Shown one piece after another: positions 13,471 to 27,860 of a DNA stretch of 64,000 nucleotides. Source of the stretch: Mytilus californianus (taxonomy: Eukaryota; Mollusca; Bivalvia; Mytilida; Mytilidae); NCBI RefSeq assembly GCF_021869535.1, contig NW_026262712.1, positions 113,581,640-113,645,639 on the forward strand, in the 5' to 3' direction. Every line of letters begins with the position of its first letter. Position 1 is the first letter of the stretch. The translations under genes were made by a program, and so were the position numbers. The notes beneath the pieces were generated by a model. That model was not told the origin of the DNA, did no database searches, and was given only the letters and a program-made list of their open reading frames with translations.

Positions 13471-15611
13471 ATAATGGTCATAGAAGATTGGCACATACAA
13501 CATCCTGTACGTGGATTAATTCTGATAGCCTCTAAAAAGTCGTATAATGGTCATAGAAGATTGGCACATCCAACGTCCTGAGCGTGGAATAATTCTGATG
13601 TCCTACAAAAAGTCATATAATGGTTATAGAAGATTTCCACATCCAACGTCCTGAGCGTGGATTAATTCTGATAGCCTCTAAAAAGTCAAGTGATGGTTAT
13701 TAAACATTGGCAAAACCAACGTCCTGAGCGTGGATTAATTCTGATGGTCACTAAAAAGTCATATAATGGTCATGGAAGAAGGGCACATCTAACGTCCTGA
13801 GATGGATTAATTCTGATGTCCTCAAAAAAGTCATATAATGGTCATGGAATATTGGCACATCCAACGTCCTGAGAGTGGACTAATTCTGATAGCCTATAAA
13901 AAGTCATATAATGGTCATAAGAGATAGGCACATCCAACGTCCTGAGCGTGGATTAATTCTGATGGCCTCAAAAAAGTCATATAATAGTCATAGAAGATTG
14001 GCACATCCAACGTTCTGAACGTGGATTAATTCTGATGTCCTCAAAAAAATCATATAATGGTCATCAAAGATTAGCACATCCAACGTACTGAGCGTGGATT
14101 AATTCTGATAGCCTCTAAAAAGTCATATAATGGTCATAAAAGATTGGCACATCCAACGTCCTGAGCGTGGATTAATTCTGATGGCCTCAAAAAAGTCATA
14201 TAATGGTCATAGAAGATTGGCTGATCCAACGTTCAGAGCGTGGATTAATTCTGATGTCCTCAAAAAAGTCATATAATGGTCATAGAAGATTGGCACATAC
14301 AACATCCTGTGCGTGGATTAATTCTGATAGCCTCTAAAAAGTCGTATAATGGTCATAGAAGATTGGCACATCCAACGTCCTGAGCGTGGAATAATTCTGA
14401 TGTCCTACAAAAAGTCATACAATGGTTATAGAAGATTTCCACATCCAACGTCCTGAGCGTGGATTAATTCTGATAGCCTCTAAAAAGTCATGTTATGGTT
14501 ATTAAACATTGGCAAAACCAACGTCCTGAGCGTGGATTAATTCTGATGGCCACTAAAAAGTCATATAATGGTCATAGAAGAAGGGCACAGCCAACGTCCT
14601 GAGATGGATTAATTCTGATGTCCTCAAAAAAGTCATATAATGGTCATGGAATATTGGCACATCCAACGTCCTGAGAGTGGACTAATTCTGATAGCCTATA
14701 AAAAGTCATATAAGGGTCATCAGAGATAGGCACATCCAACGTCCTGAGCGTGGATTAATTCTGATGGCCTCAAAAAAGTCATATAATAGTCATAGAAGAT
14801 TGGCACATCCAACGTCCTGAGCGTGGATTAATTCTGATGTCCTCAAAAAAATCATATAATGGTCATAAAAGATTGGCACATCCAACGTCCTGAGCGTGGA
14901 TTAATTCTGATAGCCTCTAAAAAGTCATATAATGGTCATAAAAGATTGGCACATCCAACGTCCTGAGCGTGGATTAATTCTGATGGCCTCAAAAAAGTCA
15001 TATAATGGTCATAGAAGATTGGCTGATCGAACGTTCAGAGCGTGGATTAATTCTGATGTCCTCAAAAAAGTCATATAATGGTCATAGAAGATTGGCACAT
15101 ACAACGTCCTGTGCGTGGATTAATTCTGATAGCCTCTAAAAAGTCATATAATGGTCATAAAAGATTGGCACATCCAACGTCCTGAGCGTTGATTAATTCT
15201 GAAAGTCACAAAAAAGTTATATAATGGTCATAGAAGATTGGCACATCCAACGTCATGAGCGTTGATTAATTCTGATGGCTCATGAAAAGTCATATAATGG
15301 TGATAGAAAATTGGCACATCCAACGTCCTGAGCGTGGATAAATTCTGATGGCCTGTAAAAAGTCATATAATGGTCATAGAAGCTTGTCATATTTGACGTC
15401 CTGAGCGTGTATTAATTATGATAGCGTAAAAAAAGTCATATAATGGTGATAGAAGAATGGCACATCCAACGTCCTGAGCGTGGATTAAATCTGATAGCCT
15501 CTAAAAAGTCATATAATGGTTACAGAAGATTGGCACATCCAACGTCCTAAGCGCTGATTAATTCTGATGGCCACTAAAAAGTTATATAATGGTCATAGAT
15601 GATTGGCAAAT
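13471..15611 (+). repeat. Satellite, degraded further copies of neighbouring HOR blocks
   Basis: Monomer types seen in the 2864-bp HOR (TGATCCAACGTTCAGAG, AACATCCTGTACGTGG, TTATTAAACATTGGC, GAAGAAGGGCACA) return here in similar order with added differences. From about 15150 the order begins to resemble the 1822-bp HOR that follows. No unique sequence was seen. Confidence 0.75.
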
Positions 15612-18600
15612 CCAACGTCCTGAGCGTGGATTAATTCTGCTGGCCACTAAAAAATCATATATTGGTCATAGAAGATTGGCACATCCAACGTCCCGAACGT
15701 CGATTATTTCTGATATCCTCTTAAAAGTCATATAATGGTCATAGAAGATTTTAACACACAACGTCCTGAGCGTGGATAAATTTTAATGGCCTGTAAAAAG
15801 TCATATAATGGTCATAGAAGATTGGCATATTTAACGTCCTGAGCGTGGATTAATTCTGATGGCCACTAAAAAGTCATATAATGGTTATAGCAGTTTAGCA
15901 CATCCAACGTCCGGAGCGTGGATTAATTCTGATGTCCACTAAAAAGTCATATACTGGTCAGAGCAGATTGGCAGATGCAACCTTCTGAGCGTGGATTATT
16001 TTTGATGGCCACTACAAAGTCATATAATGGTCATAGAAGATTGGCACATTCAACGACCTTAGCGTGGAATAATTCTGATGTTCTCAAAAAAGACATATAA
16101 TGGTCATAGAAGATGTGCACATCCAACGTCCTGAGCGTGGATTAATTCTGATAGCCTCTAAAAAGTCGTATAATGGTCATAGAATATTGGCACATCCAAC
16201 GTCCTGAGCGTGGAATAATTCTGATGTCCTACAAAAAGTCATATAATGGTCATAGAAGATTGGAACATCCAACGTCCTGAGCGTGGATTAATTCTGATAG
16301 CCTCTAAAAAGTCATATAATGGTTATTAAACATTGGCAAAACCAACGTCCTGAGCGTGGATTAATTCTGATGGCCACTAAAAAATCGTATAATGGTCATA
16401 GAAGATTGGCACATCCAACGTCCTGAGCGTGGAATAATTCTGATGTCCTACAAAAAGTCATATAATGGTCATAGAAGATTTCCACATCCAACGTCCTGAG
16501 CGTGGATTAATTCTGATAGCCTCTAAAAAGTCATATAATGGTTATTAAACATTGGCAAAACCAACGTCCTGAGCGTGGATTAATTCTGATGGCCACTAAA
16601 AGTCATATAATGGTCATGGAATATTGGCACAGCCAACGTCCTGAGAGTGGACTAATTCTGATAGCCTATAAAAAGTCATGTAATGGTCATAAGAGATAGG
16701 CACATCCAACGTCCTGAGCGTGGATCAATTCTGATGGCCTCAAAAAAGTCATATAATAGTCATAGAAGATTGGCACATCCAACGTTCTGAGCATGGATTA
16801 ATTCTGATGTCTTCAAAAAAATCATATAATGGTCATAGAAGATTGGCACATCCAACGTCCTGAACGTGGATTAATTCTGATAGCCTCTAAAAAGTCATAT
16901 AATGGACATAAAAGATTGGCACATCCAACGTCCTGAGCGTAGATTAATTCTAATGGCGTCAAAAAATCATATAATGGTCATAGAAGATTGGCACATCCAA
17001 CGTTCAGAGCGTGGATTAATTCTGATGTCCTAAAAAAAGTCATATAATGGTCATAGAAGATTGGCACATCCAACGTCCTGTGCGTGGATTAATTCTGATA
17101 GCCTCTAAAAAGTCATATACTGGTCATAAAAGATTGGCACATCCAACGTCCTGAGCGTGGATTAATTCTGAAAGCCACAAAAAAGTTATATAATGGTCAT
17201 AGAAGATGGGCACATCCAACGTCATGAGCGTTGATTAATTCTGATGGCTCATGAAAAGTCATATAATGGTGATAGAAGATTGGCACATCCAACGTCCTGA
17301 GCGTGGATAAATTCTGATGGCCTGTAAAAAGTCATATAATGGTCATAGAAGATTGGCACATTTAACGTCCTGAGCGTGTATTATTTATGATAGCCTAAAA
17401 AAGTCATATAATGGTGATAAAAGAATGGCACATCCAACGTCCTGAACGTGGATTAATTCTGCTGGCCACTAAAAAATCATATATTGGTCATAGAAGATTG
17501 GCACATCCAACGTCCCGAACGTCGATTATTTCTGATATCCTCTTAAAAGTCATATAATGGTCATAGAAGATTTTAACACACAACGTCCTGAGCGTGGATA
17601 AATTTTAATGGCCTGTAAAAAGTCATATAATGGTCATAGAAGATTGGCATATTTAACGTCCTGAGCGTGGATTAATTCTGATGGCCACTAAAAAGTCATA
17701 TAATGGTTATAGCAGTTTAGCACATCCAACGTCCGGAGCGTGGATTAATTCTGATGTCCACTAAAAAGTCATATACTGGTCAGAGCAGATTGGCAGATCC
17801 AACCTTCTGAGCGTGGATTAATTTTGATGGCCACTACAAAGTCATATAATGGTCATAGAAGATTGGCACATTCAACGACCTTAGAATGGAATAATTCTGA
17901 TGTTCTCAAAAAAGACATATAATGGTCATAGAAGATGTGCACATCCAACGTCCTGAGCGTGGATTAATTCTGATAGCCTCTAAAAAGTCGTATAATGGTC
18001 ATAGAATATTGGCACATCCAACGTCCTGAGCGTGGAATAATTCTGATGTCCTACAAAAAGTCATATAATGGTCATAGAAGATTGGAACATCAAACGTCCT
18101 GAGCGTGGATTAATTCTGATAGCCTCTAAAAAGTCATATAATGGTTATTAAACATTGGCAAAACCAACGTCCTGAGCGTGGATTAATTCTGATGGCCACT
18201 AAAAAATCGTATAATGGTCATAGAAGATTGGCACATCCAACGTCCTGAGCGTGGAATAATTCTGATGTCCTACAAAAAGTCATATAATGGTCATAGAAGA
18301 TTTCCACATCCAACGTCCTGAGCGTGGATTATTTCTGATAGCCTCTAAAAAGTCATATAATGGTTATTAAACATTGGCAAAACCAACGTCCTGAGCGTGG
18401 ATTAATTCTGATGGCCACTAAAAGTCATATAATGGTCAGGGAATATTGGCACAGCCAACGTCCTGAGAGTGGACTAATTCTGATAGCCTATAAAAAGTCA
18501 TGTAATGGTCATAAGAGATAGGCACATCCAACGTCCTGAGCGTGGATCAATTCTGATGGCCTCAAAAAAGTCATATAATAGTCATAGAAGATTGGCACAT

Positions 18601-21077
18601 CCAACGTTCTGAGCATGGATTAATTCTGATGTCTTCAAAAAAATCATATAATGGTCATAGAAGATTGGCACATCCAACGTCCTGAACGTGGATTAATTCT
18701 GATAGCCTCTAAAAAGTCATATAATGGACATAAAAGATTGGCACATCCAACGTCCTGAGCGTGGATTAATTCTGATGGCGTCAAAAAATCATATAATGGT
18801 CATAGAAGATTGGCACATCCAACGTTCAGAGCGTGGATTAATTCTGATGTCCTAAAAAAAGTCATATAATGGTCATAGAAGATTGGCACATCCAACGTCC
18901 TGTGCGTGGATTAATTCTGATAGCCTCTAAAAAGTCATATACTGGTCATAAAAGATTGGCACATCCAACGTCCTGAGCGTGGAATAATTCTGAAAGCCAC
19001 AAAAAAGTTATATAATGGTCAAAGAAGATGGGCACATCCAACGTCATGAGCGTTGATTAATTCTGATGGCTCATGAAAAGTCATATAATGGTGATAGAAG
19101 ATTGGCACATCCAACGTCCTGAGCGTGGATAAATTCTGATGGCCTGTAAAAAGTCATATAATGGTCATAGAAGATTGGCACATTTAACGTCCTGAGCGTG
19201 TATTATTTATGATAGCCTAAAAAAGTTATATAATGGTGATAAAAGAATGGCACATCCAACGTCCTGAACGTGGATTAATTCTGCTGGCCACTAAAAAATC
19301 ATATATTGGTCATAGAAGATTGGCACATCCAACGTCCCGAACGGCGATTATTTCTGATATCCTCTTAAAAGTCATATAATGGTCATAGAAGATTTTAACA
19401 CACAACGTCCTGAGCGTGGATAAATTTTAATGGCCTGTAAAAAGTCATATAATGGTCATAGAAGATTGGCATATTTAACGTCCTGAGCGTGGATTAATTC
19501 TGATGGCCACTAAAAAGTCATATAATGGTTATAGCAGTTTAGCACATCCAACGTCCGGAGCGTGGATTAATTCTGATGTCCACTAAAAAGTCATATACTG
19601 GTCAGAGCAGATTGGCAGATCCAACCTTCTGAGCGTGGATTAATTTTGATGGCCACTACAAAGTCATATAATGGTCATAGAAGATTGGCACATTCAACGA
19701 CCTTAGCGTGGAATAATTCTGATGTTCTCAAAAAAGACATATAATGGTCATAGAAGATGTGCACATCCAACGTCCTGAGCGTGGATTAATTCTGATAGCC
19801 TCTAAAAAGTCGTATAATGGTCATAGAATATTAGCACATCCAACGTCCTGAGCGTGGAATAATTCTGATGTCCTACAAAAAGTCATATAATGGTCATAGA
19901 AGATTTCCACATCCAACGTCCTGAGCGTGGATTAATTCTGATAGCCTCTAAAAAGTCATATAATGGTTATTAAACATTGGCAAAACCAACGTCCTGAGCG
20001 TGGATTAATTCTGATGGCCACTAAAAAATCGTATAATGGTCATAGAAGATTGGCACATCCAACGTCCTGAGCGTGGAATAATTCTGATGTCCTACAAAAA
20101 GTCATATAATGGTCATAGAAGATTTCCACATCCAACGTCCTGAGCGTGGATTATTTCTGATAGCCTCTAAAAAGTCATATAATGGTTATTAAACATTGGC
20201 AAAACCAACGTCCTGAGCGTGGATTAATTCTGATGGCCACTAAAAAGTCATATAATGGACATGGAATATTGGCACAGCCAACGTCCTGAGAGTGGACTAA
20301 TTCTGATAGCCTATAAAAAGTCATATAATGGTCATAAGAGATAGGCACATCCAACGTCCTGAGCGTGGATCAATTCTGATGGCCTCAAAAAAGTCATATA
20401 ATAGTCATAGAAGATTGGCACATCCAACGTTCTGAGCATGGATTAATTCTGATGTCTTCAAAAAAATCATATAATGGTCATAGAAGATTGGCACATCCAA
20501 CGTCCTGAACGTGGATTAATTCTGATAGCCTCTAAAAAGTCATATAATGGACATAAAAGATTGGCACATCCAACGTCCTGAGCGTGGATTAATTCTGATG
20601 GCGTCAAAAAATCATATTATGGTCATAGAAGATTGGCACATCCAACGTTCAGAGCGTGGATTAATTCTGATGTCCTAAAAAAAGTCATATAATGGTCATA
20701 GAAGATTGGCACATCCAACGTCCTGTGCGTGGATTAATTCTGATAGCCTCTAAAAAGTCATATACTGGTCATAAAAGATTGGCACATCCAACGTCCTGAG
20801 CGTGGATTAATTCTGAAAGCCACAAAAAAGTTATATAATGGTCATAGAAGATGGGCACATCCAACGTCATGAGCGTTGATTAATTCTGATGGCTCATGAA
20901 AAGTCATATAATGGTGATAGAAGATTGGCACATCCAACGTCCTGAGCGTGGATAAATTCTGATGGCCTGTAAAAAGTCAAAAATGGTCATAGAAGATTGG
21001 CACATTTAACGTCCTGAGCGTGTATTATTTATGATAGCCTAAAAAAGTCATATAATGGTGATAAAAGAATGGCACAT
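15612..21077 (+). repeat. Higher-order repeat, 1822-bp period, three tandem copies
   Basis: The diagnostic CATATATTGGTCATAG monomer sits at 15661, 17483 and 19305 (ATTGG position), two successive offsets of 1822 bp. CATTTAACGT near 19181 recurs near 21003. The unit is 25 monomers (1825 bp) minus small deletions. Approximate copies are 15612-17433, 17434-19255 and 19256-21077. The three copies are almost the same by eye, with scattered single-base differences and a short deletion near 20979 (GTCAAAAATGG). This is the cleanest multi-copy HOR in the window. Confidence 0.92.
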
Positions 21078-21386
21078 CCAACTCCCTGAGCGTGGATTAA
21101 TTCTGATGTCCTCAAAAAAGTCATATAATGGTCATAGAAGATTGGCTCATCCAACGTCCTGAGCGTGGATTAATTCTGATAGCCTCTAAAAAGTCATATA
21201 ATGGTTACAGAAGATTGGCACATCCAACGTCCTAAGCGTGGATTAATTCTGATGGCCACTAAAAAGTTATATAATGGTCATAGAAGATTGGCTCATCCAA
21301 CGTCCTGAGCGTGGATTAATTCTGATAGCCTCTAAAAAGTCATATAATGGTTTCACAAGATTGGCACATCCAACGTCCTAAGCGTG

Positions 21387-23060
21387 GATTATTTCTGATA
21401 TCCTCTTAAAAGTCATATAATGGTCATAGAAGATTGTAACACTCAACGTCCTGAGCGTGGATAAATTTTAATGGCCTGTAAAAAGTCATATAATGGTCAT
21501 AGAAGATTGGCATATTTAACGTCCTGAGCGTGGATTAATTCTGATGGCCACTAAAAAGTCATATAATGGTTATAGCAGTTTGGCACATCCAACGTCCGGA
21601 GCGTTGATTAATTCTGATGTCCACTAAAAAGTCATATACTGGTCAGAGCAGATTGACAGATCCAACCTTCTGAGCGTGGAGTAATTTTCATGGCCACTAC
21701 AAAGTCATATAATGGTCATAGAAGATTGGCACATTCAACGTCCTGAGCGTGGAATAATTCTGATGTTCTCAAAAAAGTCATATAATGGTCATAGAAGATG
21801 TGCACATCCAACGTCCTGAGCGTGGATTAATTCTGATAGCCTCTAATAAGTCATATAATGGTCATAGAACATCGACAAAACCAATGTCCTGAGCGTGGAT
21901 TAATTCTGATGGCCACTAAAAAGTCATATAATGGTCATTGAAGATTGGCACATCTAACGTCCTGAGCGTGGATTAATCTTGATGTCCTCAAAAAGTCATA
22001 TAATGGTCATAGAAGATTGGCACATCCAACGTCCTGAACGTGGATTAGTTCTGATAGCCTCTAAAAAGTCATATAATGGTCATAAGAGATGGCACATCCA
22101 TCGTCCTGAGCGTGGATTAATTATGATGGCCTACAAAAAGTCATATAATGGTCATAGAAGATTGGCACATCCAACGTCCTGAGCGTGGATTAATTCTGCT
22201 GGCCACTAAAAAATCATATATTGGTCATAGCAGATTGGCACATCCAACGTCCCGAACGTGGATTATTTCTGATGTCCTCTTAAAAGTCATTTAATGGTCA
22301 AAGAAGATTGTAACATCCAATGTCCTGAGCGTGGATAAATTTTGATGGCCTGTTAAAAGTCATATAATGGTCATGGAAGATTGGCATATTTAACGTCCTG
22401 AGCGTGGATTAATTCTGATGGCCACTAAAAAGTCATATAATGGTCATAGCAGATTGGCACATCCAACGTCCGGAGCGTGGATTAATTCTGATGTCCAATA
22501 AAAAGTCATATACTGGTCAGAGCAGATTGGCAGATCCAACTTTCTGAGCGTGGAGTAATTTTGATGGCCACTACAAAGTCATATAATGGTCATAGAAGAT
22601 TGGCACATTCAACGTCCTGAGCGTGGAATAATTCTGATGTTCTCAAAAAAGTCATATAATGGTCATAGAAGATGTGCACATCCAACGTCCTGAGCGTGGA
22701 TTAATTCTAATAGCCTCTAAAAAGTCATATAATGGTCATAGAACATCGACAAAACCAATGTCCTGAGCGTGGATTAATTCTGATGGCCACTAAAAAGTCA
22801 TATAATGGTCATTGAAGATTGGCACATCTAATTAACGTCCTGAGCGTGGATTAATCTTGATGTCCTCAAAAAGTCATATAATGGTCATAGAAGATTGGCA
22901 CATCCAACGTCCTGAACGTGGATTAGTTCTGATAGCCTCTAAAAAGTCATATAATGGTCATAAGAGATGGCACATCCATCGTCCTGAGCGTGGATTAATT
23001 ATGATGGCCTACAAAAAGTCATATAATGGTCATAGAAGATTGGCACATCCAACGTCCTGA
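21387..23060 (+). repeat. Higher-order repeat, 874-878-bp period (12 monomers)
   Basis: GATTATTTCTGAT at 21387 recurs at 22261 (874 bp). After a 4-bp insertion in the second copy near 22832 (CTAATTAACG) the offset becomes 878 bp. The stretches 21979-22182 and 22857-23060 then translate to the same chance peptide, which reflects the duplication and not a gene. Confidence 0.9.
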
Positions 23061-26000
23061 GAGTGGACTAATTGTGATAGCCTCTAAAAAGTCATATAAT
23101 GGTCATAAGAGATTGGCACATCCATCGTCCTGAGTGTGGAATAATTATGATGGCCTACAAAAAGTCATATAATGGTCATAGAAGATTGGCACATCCAACG
23201 TCCTGAGAGTGGACTAATTGTGATAGCCTCTAAAAAGTCATATAATGGTCATAAGAGATAGGCACATCCAACGTCCTGAGCGTGGATTAATTCTGATGGC
23301 CTCAATAAAATCATATAATAGTCATAGAAGATTGGCACATCCAACGCTCTGAGCGTGGATTAATTCTGATGTCCTCAAAAAAGTCATATAATGGTCATAG
23401 AAGATTGGCACATCCAACGTCCTGAGAGTGGATTAATCCTGATAGCCTCCAAAAAGTCATATAATGGTCATAAAAGATTGGCACATCCAACGTCCTGAGC
23501 GTGGATTAATTCTGATGGACTCAAAAAAGTCATATAATGGTCATAGAAGATTGGCACATCCAACGTTCAGAGCGTGGATTATTTTTTGATGTCCTCAAAA
23601 AAGTCATATAATGGTCATAGAAGATTGGCACATCCACTGTCCTGAGCGTGGATTAATTCTGATAGCCTCTAAAAAGTCATATAATGGTCATAAAAGATTG
23701 GCACATCCAACGTCCTGAGCGTGGATTAATTCTGAAAGCCCATGAAAAGTCATATAATGGTGATAGAAGATTGGAACATCCAACGTCCTAAGCGTGGATA
23801 AATTCTGATGGCCTGTAAAAAGTCATATAATGGTCATAGCAGATTGGCACATCTAACGTCCTGAGCGTGGATTAATTCTGATAGCCTCTAAAAAGTCATA
23901 TAATGGTTATAGAAGATTAGCACATCCAAAATCCTAAGCGCGGATTAATTCTGATGGCCACTAAAAAGTTATATAATGGTCATAGAAGATTGGCACATCC
24001 AACGTCCTGAGGGTGGATTAATTCTGCTGGCCACTAAAAAATCATATATTGGTCATAGCAGATTGACACATCCAACGTCCCAAACGTGGATTATTTCTGA
24101 TATCCTCTTAAAAGTCATTTAATGGTCATAGAAGATTGTAACATCCAATGTCCTGAGCGTGGATAAATTTTGATGGCCTGTTAAAAGTCATATAATGGTC
24201 ATGGAAGATTGGCATATCTAACGTCCTGAGCGTGGATTAATTCTGATGGCCACTAAAAAGTTATATAATGGTCATAGCAGATTGGCACATCCAACGTCCG
24301 GAGCGTGGATTAATTCTGATGTCCAATAAAAAGTCATATACTGGTTAGTGCAGATTGGCACATCCAACGTCCTGAACGTGGATTAATTCTAATAGCCTCT
24401 AAAAAGTCATATAATGGTCATAAAAGATTGGCACATATAACGTCCTGAGCGTTGATTAATTCTGAAATCCACAAAAAAGTTATATAATGGTCATAGAAGA
24501 TTGGCACATCCAACGTCCTGAGCGTTGATTAATTCTGATGGCCCATAAAAAGTCATATAATGGTCATAGAAGATTAGAACATCTAACGTCCTGAGCGTGG
24601 ATTAATTCTGATGGCCACTAAAAAGTCATTTAATGGTCATAGCAGATTGGCACATCTAACGTCCTGAGCGTGGATTAATTCTGATGTCCTGAAAAAAGTC
24701 ATATAATGGTCATAGAAGATTGGCACATCCAACGTCCTGAACGTGGATTAGTTCTGATAGCCTCTAAAAAATCATATTATGGTCATAAGAGATAGGTACA
24801 TCCAACGTCCTGAGCGTCGATTAATTCTGATGGACTCAAAAAAGTCATGTAATGGTCATAGAAGATTGGCACATCCAACGTCCTGAGCGTGGATTAATTC
24901 TGATAGCCTCTAAAAAGTCATATAATGGTCATAAAAGATTGGCACTTCCAACGTCCTGAGCGTGGAATAATTCTGATGGACTCAAAAAAGTCATATAATG
25001 GTCATAGAAGATTGGCACATCCAACGTCCTGAGCGTGGATTAATTCTGATAGCCTCTAAAAAGTCATATAATGGTCATAAAAGATTGGCACATCCAACGT
25101 CCTGAGCGTCGATTAATTCTGATGGACTCAAAAAAGTCATATAATGGTCATAGAAGATTGGCACATCCAACGTTCAGAGCGTGGATTAATTCTAATGTCC
25201 TCAAAAAAGTCATATAATGGTCTTAGAAGATTGGCACATCCAACGTCCTGAGCGTGGATTAATTCTGATAGCCTCTAAAAAGTCATATAATGGTCATAAA
25301 AGATTGGCACATCCAACGTCCTGAGTGTGGATTAATTCTGATAGCCACAAAAAAGTTATATAATGGTCATAGAAGATTGGCACATCCAACGTCCTGAGCG
25401 TGGATTAATTCTGATAGCCTCTAAAAAGTCATATAATGGTCATAAAAGATTGGCACATCCAACGTCCTGAGCGTCGATTAATTCTGATGGACTCAAAAAA
25501 GTCATATAATAGTCATAGAAGATTGGGACATCCAACGTTCAGAGCGTGGATTAATTCTAATGTCCTCAAAAAAGTCATATAATGGTCTTAGAAGATTGGC
25601 ACATCCAACGTCCTGAGCGTGGATTAATTCTGATAGCCTCTAAAAAGTCATATAATGGTCATAAAAGATTGGCACATCCAACGTCCTGAGCGTGGATTAA
25701 TTCTGATAGCCACAAAAAAGTTATATAATGGTCATAGAAGATTGGCACATCCAACGTCCTGAGCGTTGATTAATTCTGATCGCCCATGAAAAGTCATATA
25801 ATGGTGATAGAAGATTGGCACATCCCACGTCCTAAGCGTGGATAAATTCTGATGGCCTGTAAAAAGTCATATAATGGTCATAGAATATTGGCTGATCCAA
25901 CGTCCTAAGGGTGGATTTATTCTGATGGCCACTAAAAAGTTATATAATGGTCATAGAAGATTGGCACATCCAACGTCCTGAGCGTGGATTAATTCTGCTG

Positions 26001-26083
26001 GCCACTAAAAAATCATATATTGGTCATAGCACATTGGCACATTAAACGTCCCGAACGTGGATTATTTCTGATATCCTCTTGAA
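23061..26083 (+). repeat. Satellite with short local duplications
   Basis: Normal 73-bp monomers. Local duplications of a few monomers are visible; for example the CGTTCAGAGCG monomer near 25171 recurs about five monomers later near 25535, with its neighbours. No other element was seen. Confidence 0.8.
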
Positions 26084-27860
26084 AGTCATATAATGGTCAT
26101 AGAAGATTGTAACATCCAACGTCCTGAGCGTGGTTAAATTTTGATGGCCTGTTAAAAGTCATATAATGGTCATAGAAGATTGGCATATCTAACGTCCTGA
26201 GCGTGGATTAATTCTGATGGCCACTAAAAAGTCATATAATGGTCATAGCAGATTGGCACATATAACGTCCTGAGCGTTGATTAATTCTGAAAGCCACAAA
26301 AAAGTTATATAATGGTCATAGAAGATTGGCACATCCAACGTCCTGAGCGTTGATTAATTCTGATGGCCCATAAAAAGTCATATAATGGTGATAGAAGATT
26401 GGCACATCCAACGTCCTGAGCGTGGATAAATTCTGATAGCCTGTAAAAAGTCATATAATGGTGATAGAAGATTGGCACATCCAACGTCCTGAGCGTGGAT
26501 AAATTCTGATAGCCTGTAAAAAGTCATATAATGGTCATAGAAGATTGGCAGATCTAACGTCCTGAGCGTGGATTAATTCTGATGGCCACTAAAAAGTCTT
26601 ATACTGGTCAGAGCAGATTGGCACATCCAACGTCCTGAGCGTGGATTAATTCTAATAGCCTATAAAAGGTCATAAAATGGTCATAAAAGATTGGCACATA
26701 TAACTTCCTAAGCGTTGATTAATTCTGAAAGCTACAAAAAAGATATATAATGGTCATAGAAGATTGGCACATCCAACGTCCCGAACGTGGATTATTTCTG
26801 ATATCCTCTTAAAAGTCATATAATGGTCATAGAAGATTGTAACATCCAACGTCCTGAGCGTGGATAAATTTTGATGGCCTGTGAAAAGTCATATAATGGT
26901 CATAGAAGATTGGCATATATAACGTCCTGAGCGTTGATTAATTCTGTTGGCCACTAAAATATCATATAATGGTCATAGCAGATTGGCACATCCAACTTCC
27001 GGAGCGTGGATTAATTCTGATGTCCACTAAAAAGTCATATACTGGTCAGAGCAGATTGGCACATCCAACGTCCTGAGCATTGATAAATTCTGATGGCCCA
27101 TAAAAAGTCATATAATGGTGATAGAAGATTGGCACATCCAACGTCCTGAGCGTGGATAAATTCTGATAGCCTGTAAAAAGTCATATAATGGTCATAGAAG
27201 ATTGGCACATCTAACGTCCTGAGCGTGGATTAATTCTGATGGCCACTAAAAAGTCATATAATGGTCATAGAAGATTGTAACATCCAACGTCCTGAGCGTG
27301 GTTAAATTTTGATGGCCTGTTAAAAGTCATATAATGGTCATAGAAGATTGGCATATCTAACGTCCTGAGCGTGGATTAATTCTGATGGCCACTAAAAAGT
27401 CATATAATGGTCATAGCAGATTGGCACATATAACGTCCTGAGCGTTGATTAATTCTGAAAGCCACAAAAAAGTTATATAATGGTCATAGAAGATTGGCAC
27501 ATCCAACGTCCTGAGCGTTGATTAATTCTGATGGCCCATAAAAAGTCATATAATGGTGATAGAAGATTGGCACATCCAACGTCCTGAGCGTGGATAAATT
27601 CTGATAGCCTGTAAAAAGTCATATAATGGTGATAGAAGATTGGCACATCCAACGTCCTGAGCGTGGATAAATTCTGATAGCCTGTAAAAAGTCATATAAT
27701 GGTCATAGAAGTTTGGCAGATCTAACGTCCTGAGCGTGGATTAATTCTGATGGCCACTAAAAAGTCATATACTGGTCAGAGCAGATTGGCACATCCAACG
27801 TCCTGAGCGTGGATTAATTCTAATAGCCTATAAAAGTCATATAATGGTCATAAAAGATTG
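26084..27860 (+). repeat. Higher-order repeat, 1168-bp period (exactly 16 monomers)
   Basis: The TATAACGTCC monomer at 26261 recurs at 27429, and the GTGGTTAAATTTTG monomer near 26132 recurs near 27300, an offset of 1168 = 16 x 73 bp. Matching covers about 26084-26692 against 27252-27860, then the copies diverge. Confidence 0.88.
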
